DNA from: CAYWMD01 sp964458575
GTDB lineage: Bacteria > Verrucomicrobiota > Verrucomicrobiia > Limisphaerales > JADLHS01
Reading direction: 5' to 3'
Assembly: GCA_964458575.1 (NCBI GenBank)
Contig: CAYWMD010000020.1
Location: 1-64,000, forward strand
DNA length: 64,000 nt
Shown: positions 45,685 to 54,756 of the stretch, piece by piece
Position numbering within the stretch: the first letter of the stretch is position 1
How the letters are laid out: every line of letters begins with the position of its first letter
Program-made: the position numbers and the translations under genes
The notes under the pieces: model-generated
Seen by the model: only the letters and a program-made list of their open reading frames with translations
What the model was told of the DNA's origin: nothing
Databases searched by the model: none

Positions 45685-48600
45685 ATGAAAACGACATTTC
45701 TCGTAGTTTGCGCGGTTTGGTGCGCTATCTTCACCCCCCTCCCGATTCAAGCCAACGCTTTCGTTTGGGACAACGAGAACGGCAACGGCATCTGGAATGA
45801 CCCGGTGAATTGGGGATTGCCCACCAACACACTCTACGACGTCGAACCCACCGCCGTGGACACCGCAATCTTCAATAACAGTTCGCCGGGCGGCGTCGTG
45901 ACCCTGACCGGCGACGCGTTCGCGGTGCGCTTCCGCCACGTCCTCGCACGGGTGCGGATTATCACGATTAATGCCGGCGAACTGGTGAATCGGACTTTGA
46001 CCCTGACGGGAACGAGCCCGGAACTCTTCGACTGTGCCGACGCTACAGATGACCTCACGCTGGACGGAACTCCCACTTGGAACGGCGCCAAACTCAAATT
46101 GAGAATAAACGGTTCCGGTGTCGGCGGAACGAAGGTAAACGGCGGCGTGACGCTCGCGGTGAATTGTGACGTGTCGGGGGCCGGCGGGTTCATTTTGAAT
46201 GCCGGCAGCAGCGGCGCGGGCCGATTGGTCCTGGGCGGCAGCAACACTTACACCGGGCCGACGACGGTCAACGCCGGCACACTGCTCGTCAACGGCTCGA
46301 CCGTTCCTGCCAGCGCGGTGTCGATCGCTTTCGGCGCGACTTTGGGCGGCAACGGCGTTATCGGCGGGTCCGTCACGGTCGCCACCGGCGGTATCCTCTC
46401 GCCCGGCACATCCGTCGGCACGCTCGCCATCAATGGCAACCTGACTCTGTCAGGCAAGTTGCAGATCGAGGTGGACAAATCGCTCACCCAATCGAACGAC
46501 CTGATTACGGTGAATGGCACGTTGAGCAACGCCGGGAGCGGCAGCGTGACAGTCAACAACCTGAACCCCAACCTGCCGCTGGCGCCCGGAGATGCATTCA
46601 AGCTGTTCAACAAACCCCTCTCCAATGGCGGAGCGATGACCATTGTTTCCAGCGGCGGCGAAATCTGGACGAACAAACTGGCCGTGGACGGCTCCATCGC
46701 CGTGCTACCCACCACTAATCTGCCGCCAGCGCCAACGGCGCTCGCCGCCACCAGCCTGACCAGCAACGGTTTCACGGCGAACTGGAGCAGTTCGACCGGC
46801 GCGACCGGTTATCGGCTCGACGTGTCCACAAACAGTCTTTTCAGCAGTTTCGTGAGCGGATATCAAAACCTGAACGTCGGCAATGTTTTGAGTTCGAACG
46901 TGAGCAGATTGGGTTGGGGGCCTACGAATTATTACCGGGTGCGGGCTTACAACGCCAACGGCACCAGCGGTAATTCCGCTACGATTGTCGTTACCACTTT
47001 CTCGATTCCGGTTTCGGGCGACCCGACCAAGACCTACATCTGGAATTGCACCAGCGACACCAACCAGAATTTGGGCAGCCCCGCCAACTGGGTGGGCAAC
47101 GTGGCGCCGAAGCCCGGCTCTTCGAACATCCTCGTGTTTCGGGGAGACATTTCAGTCCCGTGGAATTGGCCCCACATTGATACTAACTACGGCACTACGA
47201 TCCTCATTTTCAGCAACGACGTCAGGATGAATGGCATCAAGCTCACGGCCGGCAAGAATCACACCATGAATCTGGGATCGTATGTGCTGAATGACCAACC
47301 CACCCCCGCGCAATGGTACTGCTTCTTCGGCGTAGACTCTCCCATTAAAATCCAGTGGGGGCAACGGGGTGGCGGCAGCTTCTGGGTCACCAATGCAAAC
47401 TTCACCAATGCGCTGGGTGATGCCAGTTGCGGCGGGCAGACCGATTTCAGGTGCGTCGGCGGACGGTTGGATGTTTACGGCGTGTTGAAGGACGGCCTTG
47501 GGGCGCATAGCAAACTGGTCAAGAGCGGCGAAAAAGAACTGAACCTTACCGGCCGGTTGCCCAATACCTACACCGGCGGCACCATTGTCAACGCCGGCGC
47601 GATCCTGATGTCCAAACCTGGCGGATTCGCCGCCATCCCGGGTGATGTGATCGTCAACGGGAGCGGGAGCCTGCTCGACAATTCGCTGCAGATTGACGCG
47701 CGCGGTGTGGGCGGTGACCAGATTGCGCCTACCGCCATCGTCACGCTCAATGGCTGGGGCGGTTTCGACCTGGGCGGCAAGGCTTACAGGGTTCAAACTG
47801 TCCAAGGCGCCAGCGCCAATGCATACGTTACCAACGTGAACCGCACGCTGATGGTCGCGCCACTGTCGGGCGGGACTTACAACAGCGGCATGGGTGTATC
47901 GGATTTTTCCGGTTCCATCAGCGGCAGCGGCACCCTGGTGAAGATCGGCACCGGCACTTACGGCATGTTGGGCGCGAACTCGGTAGCGAACCTGACCGTC
48001 TTTTTAGGCACGCTCAAGGTCAACGGCAACAGCGGCACCGGCCCAGTGGCAGTCAACACCGGCGGCACGTTGCTGGGCAAGGGGACCATTGCGGGGCCAG
48101 TGACCGTCGCCAGCGGCGCGACCATTGGCTCCGGTTTGAGTGTGGGGAAATTGACCTTGCCCGCCGGGTTGAACATGAGCGCCGCCGGCAATGGCGCGAC
48201 CAATGTCTGGGAACTCGCCGCGCTGAAAGACAACACGATGGGCATGGCGGGCACAGACTTCGACCAAATCGTCCTGACCGGTGGCACACTGACTCTCGGC
48301 GCGTCGGCCAACCTCGACATCCGGTTCACGGGTTCCGCCAGCGTCCCGAACGTCAACGACCCGTTCTGGCAAAGCACGCATTCGTGGACGGTGATTTCTC
48401 TGAGCGGTGGATCTAATCCAACCAGTTCCAACTTCGGTCGCATTAAAAACGGCAGTTATGCCGCCGGGACCTTCACAACGGCTCCCACGGCGGGCGGTAT
48501 TCTGTTGACCTACACTCCATCGGTTCATTCGCGCATCGTCTCAGTCGGAGTTGGAGCGGGATCTTTCACGATGAATTACACCAATACCGTTCCTGGCAAA

Positions 48601-48750
48601 ACCTACTTTCTAGCTTATTGCACGAACCTCAGCTCGCCGGTTTGGTTCACGGCCGGAAGCAAGACGGCAAGTGGCACGGCGGATTTCCAGAGCGATAATT
48701 TGGCGACCAACGGCCAGCGCTACTATCGCCTTTATTATGTCGCACCTTGA
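45685..48750 (+). CDS. Exported PATR-repeat (autotransporter-associated strand) protein
   Basis: A 1021-aa secreted protein with signal peptide 1-26. It carries passenger-associated-transport repeats: GGSNTYTGPTTVNAGTLLVN (about 192-212) with a following VSIAFGATLGGNG region, and a second set around 620-660 and 785-830 (TYTGGTIVNAGAILM, GTGPVAVNTGGTLLGKG). An FN3-like domain lies between (about 350-435). There is no C-terminal 12-strand autotransporter barrel; instead the protein ends with the shared module (KTYFLAYCTNLSSPVW ... RYYRLYYVAP). So it should be released or anchored by another route. Its end overlaps the convergent MFS gene by 16 bases. Confidence 0.9.
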   Translation: MKTTFLVVCAVWCAIFTPLPIQANAFVWDNENGNGIWNDPVNWGLPTNTLYDVEPTAVDTAIFNNSSPGGVVTLTGDAFAVRFRHVLARVRIITINAGELVNRTLTLTGTSPELFDCADATDDLTLDGTPTWNGAKLKLRINGSGVGGTKVNGGVTLAVNCDVSGAGGFILNAGSSGAGRLVLGGSNTYTGPTTVNAGTLLVNGSTVPASAVSIAFGATLGGNGVIGGSVTVATGGILSPGTSVGTLAINGNLTLSGKLQIEVDKSLTQSNDLITVNGTLSNAGSGSVTVNNLNPNLPLAPGDAFKLFNKPLSNGGAMTIVSSGGEIWTNKLAVDGSIAVLPTTNLPPAPTALAATSLTSNGFTANWSSSTGATGYRLDVSTNSLFSSFVSGYQNLNVGNVLSSNVSRLGWGPTNYYRVRAYNANGTSGNSATIVVTTFSIPVSGDPTKTYIWNCTSDTNQNLGSPANWVGNVAPKPGSSNILVFRGDISVPWNWPHIDTNYGTTILIFSNDVRMNGIKLTAGKNHTMNLGSYVLNDQPTPAQWYCFFGVDSPIKIQWGQRGGGSFWVTNANFTNALGDASCGGQTDFRCVGGRLDVYGVLKDGLGAHSKLVKSGEKELNLTGRLPNTYTGGTIVNAGAILMSKPGGFAAIPGDVIVNGSGSLLDNSLQIDARGVGGDQIAPTAIVTLNGWGGFDLGGKAYRVQTVQGASANAYVTNVNRTLMVAPLSGGTYNSGMGVSDFSGSISGSGTLVKIGTGTYGMLGANSVANLTVFLGTLKVNGNSGTGPVAVNTGGTLLGKGTIAGPVTVASGATIGSGLSVGKLTLPAGLNMSAAGNGATNVWELAALKDNTMGMAGTDFDQIVLTGGTLTLGASANLDIRFTGSASVPNVNDPFWQSTHSWTVISLSGGSNPTSSNFGRIKNGSYAAGTFTTAPTAGGILLTYTPSVHSRIVSVGVGAGSFTMNYTNTVPGKTYFLAYCTNLSSPVWFTAGSKTASGTADFQSDNLATNGQRYYRLYYVAP

Positions 48751-50201
48751 GTGATTTTTTCGCCGGTGACTTCCTTCGTCTGGGAGTCGCTCCAGAACTT
48801 TTCAATTTCTTCGAGCGAACGCCCTTTGGTTTCCGGCACGAGACGCCAGACCAACAAAATCATCAGCACGCAGAAGCCCGCATAAACGTAAAACGGAAAC
48901 GCGTGATCGAACTTCGCCACCAACCACGAATCTGGCGCATCCATGATCGGGAACGTTTGAGTCACTGCGAAATCCGCCGCCCAAAGGAAAAATGTCGCCA
49001 GTCCCAGCGCGCGTCCGCGGATCGCGGTGGGAAAGATCTCCGCCAGAATCACCCAGACCACCGGCCCGATGGACAGTCCGAAGCATGCGATGTACAGCAC
49101 GATGAACAAGAGCATCCAACCGCTGGCGGCGGCAGGATGGCTCAACGCCTGCGCCATCACACCCATCGCCACGAGACTGATGCCCATGCCGGTCGTGCCC
49201 AGGATCATCAGCGGTTTGCGCCCCCACTTGTCCACCGTGGCGATGGCGATCACTGTGAACAACGTGCAGGCGCCATTGATGATGATTTGCTGAAGCAAGC
49301 CCGCGTCCACACCAGTGGAAGCGCTCATGTTCTTGAAAATCGTCGCGCCAAAGTAAATGAAGACATTGATGCCGGTGACCTGTTGCAAAATGGCCAGCGC
49401 AATGCCCACCAGCAAGGGCAACCGCAGTTTCCGCGAGAACACTTCGCCCCAGTTGCCCTGCTGCTGCGAAAGCGCCGCCTTGATCGCCGCGGACTCGCTC
49501 GCCGCAAATTCCGCGCCGCCGACCTTTTCCAAAATCCCGCGTGCCTGCTCATCGCGACCTTGCTCCATGAGCCAGCGCGGGCTTTCCGGAATCGGGATCA
49601 GCAACAACGCGAAGACGACCGCCGGCAGGATTCCCGACGCAAACATCCAGCGCCACCCCGTTTGGGTTAACCACTCCTGCGCCGCCGGCTGGGCCAGGTC
49701 GCCCCGCGAATGCGCGATGAAGTAGTTGATGAACGCGGTGATCGTGATGCCGCCCACGATGGCGATTTGGTTCACCGACACCATGCGACCGCGCAAATTC
49801 GCGGGCGTGATCTCGGCGATGTACATCGGGGTGGAGATTGACGCGATGCCGATGCCGACGCCGCCGAGAAATCGGAAAATGACGAACGTCCAGATGTCCC
49901 GCGGCACGGCCGTGCCGATGGCGGAAATCAAAAACATGAACGCCGCGAGCGACATGGCCAGCTTGCGGCCCAGCCCGTCAGAGATGGGACCGACGACCAG
50001 CACGCCGGCGCCGCATCCGATGAGCACACAAGCCGACGCCCATCCCTTCATGGCCGGGGACAAACCGAAGCGCACGGTGAGCGGCTCGATTGCACCAGAG
50101 ATGACACCGGTGTCGTAGCCAAACAACAGGCCACCCAGCGTCGCGACGAAGCAGATGGGGACGAGGTATCGGAAATTGGTCTTGGTTTGCATTGCGTTCA
50201 C
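48735..50201 (-). CDS. MFS sugar porter
   Basis: A 488-aa, twelve-helix sugar:proton symporter of the major facilitator superfamily. Family motifs are GLLFGYDTGVISGA at the start, DGLGRKLAM after helix 2, RFLGGVGIGIAS, PESPRWLMEQGR before the central loop, QQVTGINVFIYF, and PETKGRSLEEIEKFW at the end. The substrate is a hexose or pentose, not more precisely known. The GTG start overlaps the stop of the URO-D-like gene (GTGA), so the two are coupled; an internal ATG at 50192 is an alternative. Confidence 0.95.
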   Translation of the reverse strand: MNAMQTKTNFRYLVPICFVATLGGLLFGYDTGVISGAIEPLTVRFGLSPAMKGWASACVLIGCGAGVLVVGPISDGLGRKLAMSLAAFMFLISAIGTAVPRDIWTFVIFRFLGGVGIGIASISTPMYIAEITPANLRGRMVSVNQIAIVGGITITAFINYFIAHSRGDLAQPAAQEWLTQTGWRWMFASGILPAVVFALLLIPIPESPRWLMEQGRDEQARGILEKVGGAEFAASESAAIKAALSQQQGNWGEVFSRKLRLPLLVGIALAILQQVTGINVFIYFGATIFKNMSASTGVDAGLLQQIIINGACTLFTVIAIATVDKWGRKPLMILGTTGMGISLVAMGVMAQALSHPAAASGWMLLFIVLYIACFGLSIGPVVWVILAEIFPTAIRGRALGLATFFLWAADFAVTQTFPIMDAPDSWLVAKFDHAFPFYVYAGFCVLMILLVWRLVPETKGRSLEEIEKFWSDSQTKEVTGEKITQGAT

Positions 50202-51460
50202 CCCTTGCTGCTGTCCCGGATCGCTTGGAACATCGCGAGGACGTTTTCAATCGGCGAGTTGCCCTGGACGTTGTGGATGGCGTTGCAGACGAAGCCGCCG
50301 TCCTGGTTGAAGATGTCAATGCGCTCGCGCACTTCGCGATACACCGCCTCCGGCGTTTGATACATCGTATGTTGTGTGTTCACACAGCCGCCCCAGAAAA
50401 CGATGTCCTTGCCGAAATTCCGCTTGAGCTGCGTTGGCTCCATGCCGCACGCCGAGCACTGCACCGGATTCAAAATGTCGAAACCGGCTTCGATGAATTC
50501 CGGAATCAACTTCACCACCGACCCGCAGGAATGGATGAACGTCTTCCAGGATGATTTGGCGTGAATGAGATCGTTGAGCCGTCTGTGGTAGGGCTTGAAG
50601 AGATTCCGGTAGGCATCGAGGGAAATGAACAAGCCGTGCTGCGTGCCGAAGTCCGTGCCGGTGGTCACAACCGCTTGAACCCTGTCGCCGAACATGCCGA
50701 TGAGTGTCTCCAGATTCTTCAACGCGAATTCGCACTGCTTTTCGAAGATTGCGTGAACATAGGCGGGACGCGACGCGGTGGCCATGTACCATTCGCTGAT
50801 GTCGCGAATGCCCTTGGGATGTTTGAGGAACGGCGCGGGCACGAGCGCGATGTCGCCAAACGCGGTGCCGGGCGCGAGCAGCACGACACCAATGTCCGTC
50901 GCGTTCTCATCAAGCCAGGCGACTTGCCGGCGATAATGCGCGAGGTCCGCTTCGTTGAGCAGGCCGAACTCTTCCAGATTGTCCTCCGGATTCAACTTGG
51001 CTTCGTCAATTGGCTCCTGCCGCACAATCGTGTCGAAGAAATATCCGTCCTTCGGCATGTGGCCGGACGCGGGTACGGAAGTATCGCCCTCGGGATACGT
51101 GAGCCAGCCGCCATCGGGCGCGGGTGTAACGTTGAAATTGCCGGGTACGAGACAAGGTGTGCCGTCGAACAGCGTGAACGGTTTCCAATCCCTGGCCTCG
51201 TAGCCAAAAATGTTTTTGCGCGGCCAGACGCCGATGACATCCACGCCCAGCGCCGCGCGCAATTCGGCATCCACCTCCGCGAGCATCTGGTAAGGTTCGT
51301 GAACCCGCGCCGGCGACGCGCCCGGCCCGATGAGCCGTTGTTTGAGTTGATGAACGATGCTGGTGTGAATGCCGGTGATCCAAGTGCCGCCGAAATCCAC
51401 ACACACCCGATCTGGTTGGCGGTGATCCAACGAAGCCCGAAGCCGTGCCCTAGAAACCAT
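50198..51460 (-). CDS. Uroporphyrinogen decarboxylase-family protein, methyltransferase-like
   Basis: A 420-aa TIM-barrel protein of the URO-D superfamily. The likely zinc ligands H-x-C and C are present (FIHSCGSVVKLIPEF and FWGGCVNTQH), as in the cobalamin-dependent methyltransferases MtaA/MtbA, rather than the arginines of true HemE. The start at 51460 (MVSRARLRASLDHRQPDRV) matches the usual family start. Such proteins are common in Verrucomicrobiota and Planctomycetota, often near sugar genes. Here it is coupled to a sugar porter, so a role in demethylating or otherwise processing a methylated sugar is possible but not shown. Confidence 0.88.
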   Translation of the reverse strand: MVSRARLRASLDHRQPDRVCVDFGGTWITGIHTSIVHQLKQRLIGPGASPARVHEPYQMLAEVDAELRAALGVDVIGVWPRKNIFGYEARDWKPFTLFDGTPCLVPGNFNVTPAPDGGWLTYPEGDTSVPASGHMPKDGYFFDTIVRQEPIDEAKLNPEDNLEEFGLLNEADLAHYRRQVAWLDENATDIGVVLLAPGTAFGDIALVPAPFLKHPKGIRDISEWYMATASRPAYVHAIFEKQCEFALKNLETLIGMFGDRVQAVVTTGTDFGTQHGLFISLDAYRNLFKPYHRRLNDLIHAKSSWKTFIHSCGSVVKLIPEFIEAGFDILNPVQCSACGMEPTQLKRNFGKDIVFWGGCVNTQHTMYQTPEAVYREVRERIDIFNQDGGFVCNAIHNVQGNSPIENVLAMFQAIRDSSKG

Positions 51461-51657
51461 GACCCGATTGTTGGCCGGTGGGCCGGCCTTGACAAGCCGC
51501 GTTTTGACAAGATGCGACTGTATTTTGATGATGCAATAACCCCGGCCATTGGCATACTGGGTATGTGCCAAATCATTTTCCGGCGCAGGAATCAGAGTCA
51601 TTTGCGTCCAGCCGCGACGGCCGACGCGACGTGAAATCCCGGCGCCGTGTCGGCAGC

Positions 51658-52518
51658 ATGGCACGCCTTGCGGGGCGCGTGTTGGTAATGTTGGCCTTGC
51701 TTCCCGCGACGATTTTGTTCGCCCAGCAACGAACCACTCCCGAGAACTCCGCCGCCAAATGGGAAACGCTGGAAGGCTGCCGGCTGATGACCAATGCGGT
51801 TGTGGATGGCGACAGCTTTCATGTCCAGCACCAGGACCGCGAATACATTTTCCGCCTCTATTTCGTGGACACACCGGAAACAGACCCCGGCCTCAAGGAA
51901 CGGGTTGCCGACCAGGCGACATACTTTGGCATCGCCGCCGATGACATACCGCGCGCCGGTAAACTCGCGGCGCGGTTTTCCCGCGACCAGTTGGCTTCCG
52001 GCACTTTCACGGTTCTCACCCGCTGGCAAAACGCGCTGGGCCGAAGCAGGCTTGCCCGTTTTTATTCCGTGGTGTTCGTGAATGGGAAGAACCTGGCCGA
52101 GGAGCTGGTCGCGAACGGTCACGCTCGCATCTATGGCTTGCGCGCCAACTGGCCCGATGGTCCGCGTTCGACCACGTTCATCAACAAACTCAAAAATCTC
52201 GAACTCACCGCGCGCGAACAGAAACGCGGCGTCTGGGACGAGAAGAAGTTTCCACGCGAAACCGCCCCCTTGGAAGAGTCCCCACCCACAACCAACACGA
52301 CGGTCAGCGTCTCAGTCCCGGGCGCGCTCGTGGATTTGAACGCAGCCAGCGCAGAGGAACTGCAAACACTCCCGGGCATTGGCCCCGCGATGGCCGAGCG
52401 CATCATCGCGCATCGGCCGTTCGAGAAGGTGGAGGATCTGGACCGCGTCCCCGGCATCGGCCCAAAGGTATTTGAGCGACTGAAACCATTGATTCAAGTC
52501 ACACCCAAACCGCAATAA
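51658..52518 (+). CDS. Exported thermonuclease with helix-hairpin-helix C-terminus
   Basis: A 286-aa protein with a signal peptide (MARLAGRVLVMLALLPATIL; start 51658). Residues about 40-180 are a staphylococcal-nuclease-like domain (NAVVDGDSFHVQ, FRLYFVDTPETD, ANGHARIYG), a calcium-dependent nuclease fold. Residues about 215-280 hold two ComEA-type helix-hairpin-helix motifs (VDLNAASAEELQTLPGIGP, LDRVPGIGPKVFERL), which bind DNA backbone non-specifically. The pairing suggests a periplasmic or secreted enzyme that holds and cuts DNA, for nutrient use or uptake. CrcB follows after 22 bases. Confidence 0.9.
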   Translation: MARLAGRVLVMLALLPATILFAQQRTTPENSAAKWETLEGCRLMTNAVVDGDSFHVQHQDREYIFRLYFVDTPETDPGLKERVADQATYFGIAADDIPRAGKLAARFSRDQLASGTFTVLTRWQNALGRSRLARFYSVVFVNGKNLAEELVANGHARIYGLRANWPDGPRSTTFINKLKNLELTAREQKRGVWDEKKFPRETAPLEESPPTTNTTVSVSVPGALVDLNAASAEELQTLPGIGPAMAERIIAHRPFEKVEDLDRVPGIGPKVFERLKPLIQVTPKPQ

Positions 52519-52540
52519 ACCGTTACGGATTCCCTTCGTC

Positions 52541-52945
52541 ATGGCGAACTACCTCTGGATTGCAATCGGCGGCGCACTTGGCAGCGTTGGGCGCTACTGG
52601 CTGAACGGTTTGGTTTCCGTCCGATTCGGCGAAACGTTTCCGATGGGCACACTCGTCATCAACGTGATTGGCTCGTTCATCATCGGAATTTTCGCCGCCC
52701 TGACGTTGCCCGAAGGTCCGCTGACTCCGGGCCCACGCGCGTTTGCCACGCAGTTTGTCATGATTGGAATCTGCGGCGGCTTCACCACGTTTTCGTCGTT
52801 CACCCTGCAAACGCTCAACCTGCTGCGCGACCGCGAATGGCTTTACGCCGGCGGAAACATTTTATTGTCCGTGATCGTCTGTCTGGTCGCGACGTGGCTC
52901 GGCTACCTGCTCGGCGCGGCGCTCACCTCGATAAAAGGCAACTGA
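52541..52945 (+). CDS. crcB: Fluoride ion channel CrcB/Fluc
   Basis: A 134-aa membrane protein with four helices that, as a dual-topology dimer, exports fluoride. Family motifs are IGGALGSVGRYWLN, the pore Asn region LVINVIGSFIIG, and GICGGFTTFSSFTLQT with the conserved phenylalanine track. The gene is followed after one base by a DUF190 gene, a common pairing. No fluoride riboswitch could fit in the 22-base gap before it. Confidence 0.97.
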   Translation: MANYLWIAIGGALGSVGRYWLNGLVSVRFGETFPMGTLVINVIGSFIIGIFAALTLPEGPLTPGPRAFATQFVMIGICGGFTTFSSFTLQTLNLLRDREWLYAGGNILLSVIVCLVATWLGYLLGAALTSIKGN

Positions 52946-52946
52946 A

Positions 52947-53288
52947 ATGCAAATCCCCCACGAAGCAACCCTGCTGCGAATCTTCATCGGCGAAAGCGAC
53001 CGGTGGGAACACAAGCCACTCTACGAAACCATCGTGCTCAAGGCGCGTGAACTGCACCTCGCCGGCGCGACCGTGTTGCGCGGGCCGATGGGTTTCGGCA
53101 AATCCAGCCGCCTGCATACGGCCAAAATTCTCCGACTCTCGATGGACCTGCCGCTCGTTATCGAAATCGTGGACAGCGAAGAGAAGATCAATGCGTTCCT
53201 GCCGGTCCTGGATCCCATGATTGGCGGTGGTCTGGTTACGTTGGAAAAGGTGAAGGTCCTTGAGTATCGCGGCGCGAAGAAAGAGTAG
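52947..53288 (+). CDS. DUF190 (PII-like) protein
   Basis: A 113-aa protein of the DUF190 family, which has a ferredoxin-like, PII-related fold. Signatures are LLRIFIGESDRWEHKPLYE, the AGATVLRGPMGFG loop, SMDLPLVIEIVDSEEKI and GGGLVTLEKVKVLEY at the end. DUF190 genes very often sit beside crcB, as here, and are thought to regulate or assist fluoride export, though the mechanism is unknown. Confidence 0.94.
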   Translation: MQIPHEATLLRIFIGESDRWEHKPLYETIVLKARELHLAGATVLRGPMGFGKSSRLHTAKILRLSMDLPLVIEIVDSEEKINAFLPVLDPMIGGGLVTLEKVKVLEYRGAKKE

Positions 53289-53457
53289 ACGCGATTCTTG
53301 TAGCGGGTCTCGGCGCAGGAGTCTATGGCGACCGTGACATCCTGCCGCACGATGAGAAGAGGGAAAATCATTCTGTGGGACGTTTGCCCAGGGAAAGTTC
53401 GTTGCTCACAACCGCTGGGCTGATTGATGGATTTCTTTCAGGATTCTGCCGGACCGT

Positions 53458-54756
53458 TCAAGGATCCTCAGTGGCATCCCAGTTGAGCACGAACTCGATA
53501 AGCCAGGCCCCGCTCCATCCATACTGACGCGCGCCCAGTCCCTGACCTGACCGGGAGTCGTAGTATTCCCAGATGCTGTCCTGGTTCTGGTCGCACCACC
53601 CCAGCAACGTCTGGCGGCCAGCTTCCGCTGTGTCCTTGAAGCCATAGCGTTTCAGCCCCCGGAGCGCCAGGTAGTTCACGTTGAGCCAGGCGGGGCCACG
53701 CCAGTACGCACCGCTCCGATACTCCGGGTGGTCGAAGGCCACCGAGGGAAAGCCGGGGAAGAACTTGTTTGGATCCCGGGCCAGGACAGCCATGGCTCGG
53801 GCCCGCTTGCGCGGGGCGATCTGCACATACAACGGCATGAAGGAAGCCGGGCTTAACACGGGGCTATACGCCCGGGTCTTGCGGTTGCGGTCAACATACG
53901 CCTTGCGGGTTTCGTCCCAAAGCTCCTGGTTGATCCGGTCGGCCAATCGGTCGGCACACTCCCGCCAGCGTTTCCGATCCGCTTTCGCCCCCACGAGGGT
54001 CGCCATGTCGCCCAGAGAGCGGTAGAGCATCACCATGTAACAGTTCAAATCAATGGGCCAGAGGTCGGCGCAATCCTCCCGCCGGGGATCCCAGCGGACC
54101 GAGTCGTCCCAGCCGGCTTCGAAATAGGGCTTGGGTCCGCCATAATGGAAGAGACCGTCCTGCTCGCCACCGCGATGCTTCATCCAGTGACGCTCGTAAG
54201 CCACGAATTTCGGATAGGCGGCCTTCAAGAACTCAACATCCGGGCTGCGCCGGTGCACTAGGAGGCAGACCCAGGGCATCACGGGCGGTTTGCCGAATTC
54301 ATCCACCAGCTTGCCGTCCTGGCAAACCACGTCAATGAACCCACCGGTCGGCGTCTGCCGATCCAGGAAGATCTGGATTTGCTCGCGCGCGAGCTGGCCG
54401 TCCCAACGGGAGATGGCCATGGCGTGAAAGGCCGCGTCCCAGTTCCACACCCCGAGGTAAACGTAGGGGGACGGGCTGATGCCGCGCAAAGGTCGCCAGG
54501 GACCGTCCATCAGGTTGCCGTAAAGGGTTTCCTGACTGCGCCGCAGCAAGTCCCAGTCGCGGGCGGACACCTTGCCCTTTTGTCGCGCGAGCCAAGCCAG
54601 CGCTTCCGCGGACGGCTTCGGACCCGGAGGCAAAGCTTTGGGCGGCTCTCGGACGGATTGGCCGAAGGCGACGGGCTGGGATAGCAGACCCGCGAGGAGG
54701 GTTACCGCAATCACTGCGGCCATCTGTCGTCGGCAGTTCAAGACGAGGTCATTCAC
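53458..54756 (-). CDS. Exported trehalase/GH63-like glycoside hydrolase
   Basis: A 432-aa secreted hydrolase of the (alpha/alpha)6-barrel class related to GH37/GH63 and the MGH1-like domain. Signal peptide at about 12-33 (MAAVIAVTLLAGLLSQPVAF). Motifs: VYLGVWNWDAAFHAMAISRW, DVVCQDGKL, LWPIDLNCYMVMLYRS, YWRGPAWLNVNYLALRGL (acid Asp/Glu region) and EYYDSRSGQGLGARQYGWSG. It would release glucose or mannose from alpha-linked sugars; exact specificity is unknown. The GTG start overlaps the GH116 stop (GTGA), so the two hydrolases are made together; an internal ATG 33 bases on is possible. Confidence 0.9.
   Translation of the reverse strand: MNDLVLNCRRQMAAVIAVTLLAGLLSQPVAFGQSVREPPKALPPGPKPSAEALAWLARQKGKVSARDWDLLRRSQETLYGNLMDGPWRPLRGISPSPYVYLGVWNWDAAFHAMAISRWDGQLAREQIQIFLDRQTPTGGFIDVVCQDGKLVDEFGKPPVMPWVCLLVHRRSPDVEFLKAAYPKFVAYERHWMKHRGGEQDGLFHYGGPKPYFEAGWDDSVRWDPRREDCADLWPIDLNCYMVMLYRSLGDMATLVGAKADRKRWRECADRLADRINQELWDETRKAYVDRNRKTRAYSPVLSPASFMPLYVQIAPRKRARAMAVLARDPNKFFPGFPSVAFDHPEYRSGAYWRGPAWLNVNYLALRGLKRYGFKDTAEAGRQTLLGWCDQNQDSIWEYYDSRSGQGLGARQYGWSGAWLIEFVLNWDATEDP

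Noticed and set aside
45685..48750. Classical type V autotransporter
   Set aside because: The repeats match, but there is no C-terminal barrel domain.
52519..52540. Fluoride riboswitch before crcB
   Set aside because: Only 22 bases separate crcB from the nuclease gene and no pseudoknot-forming sequence is visible upstream.
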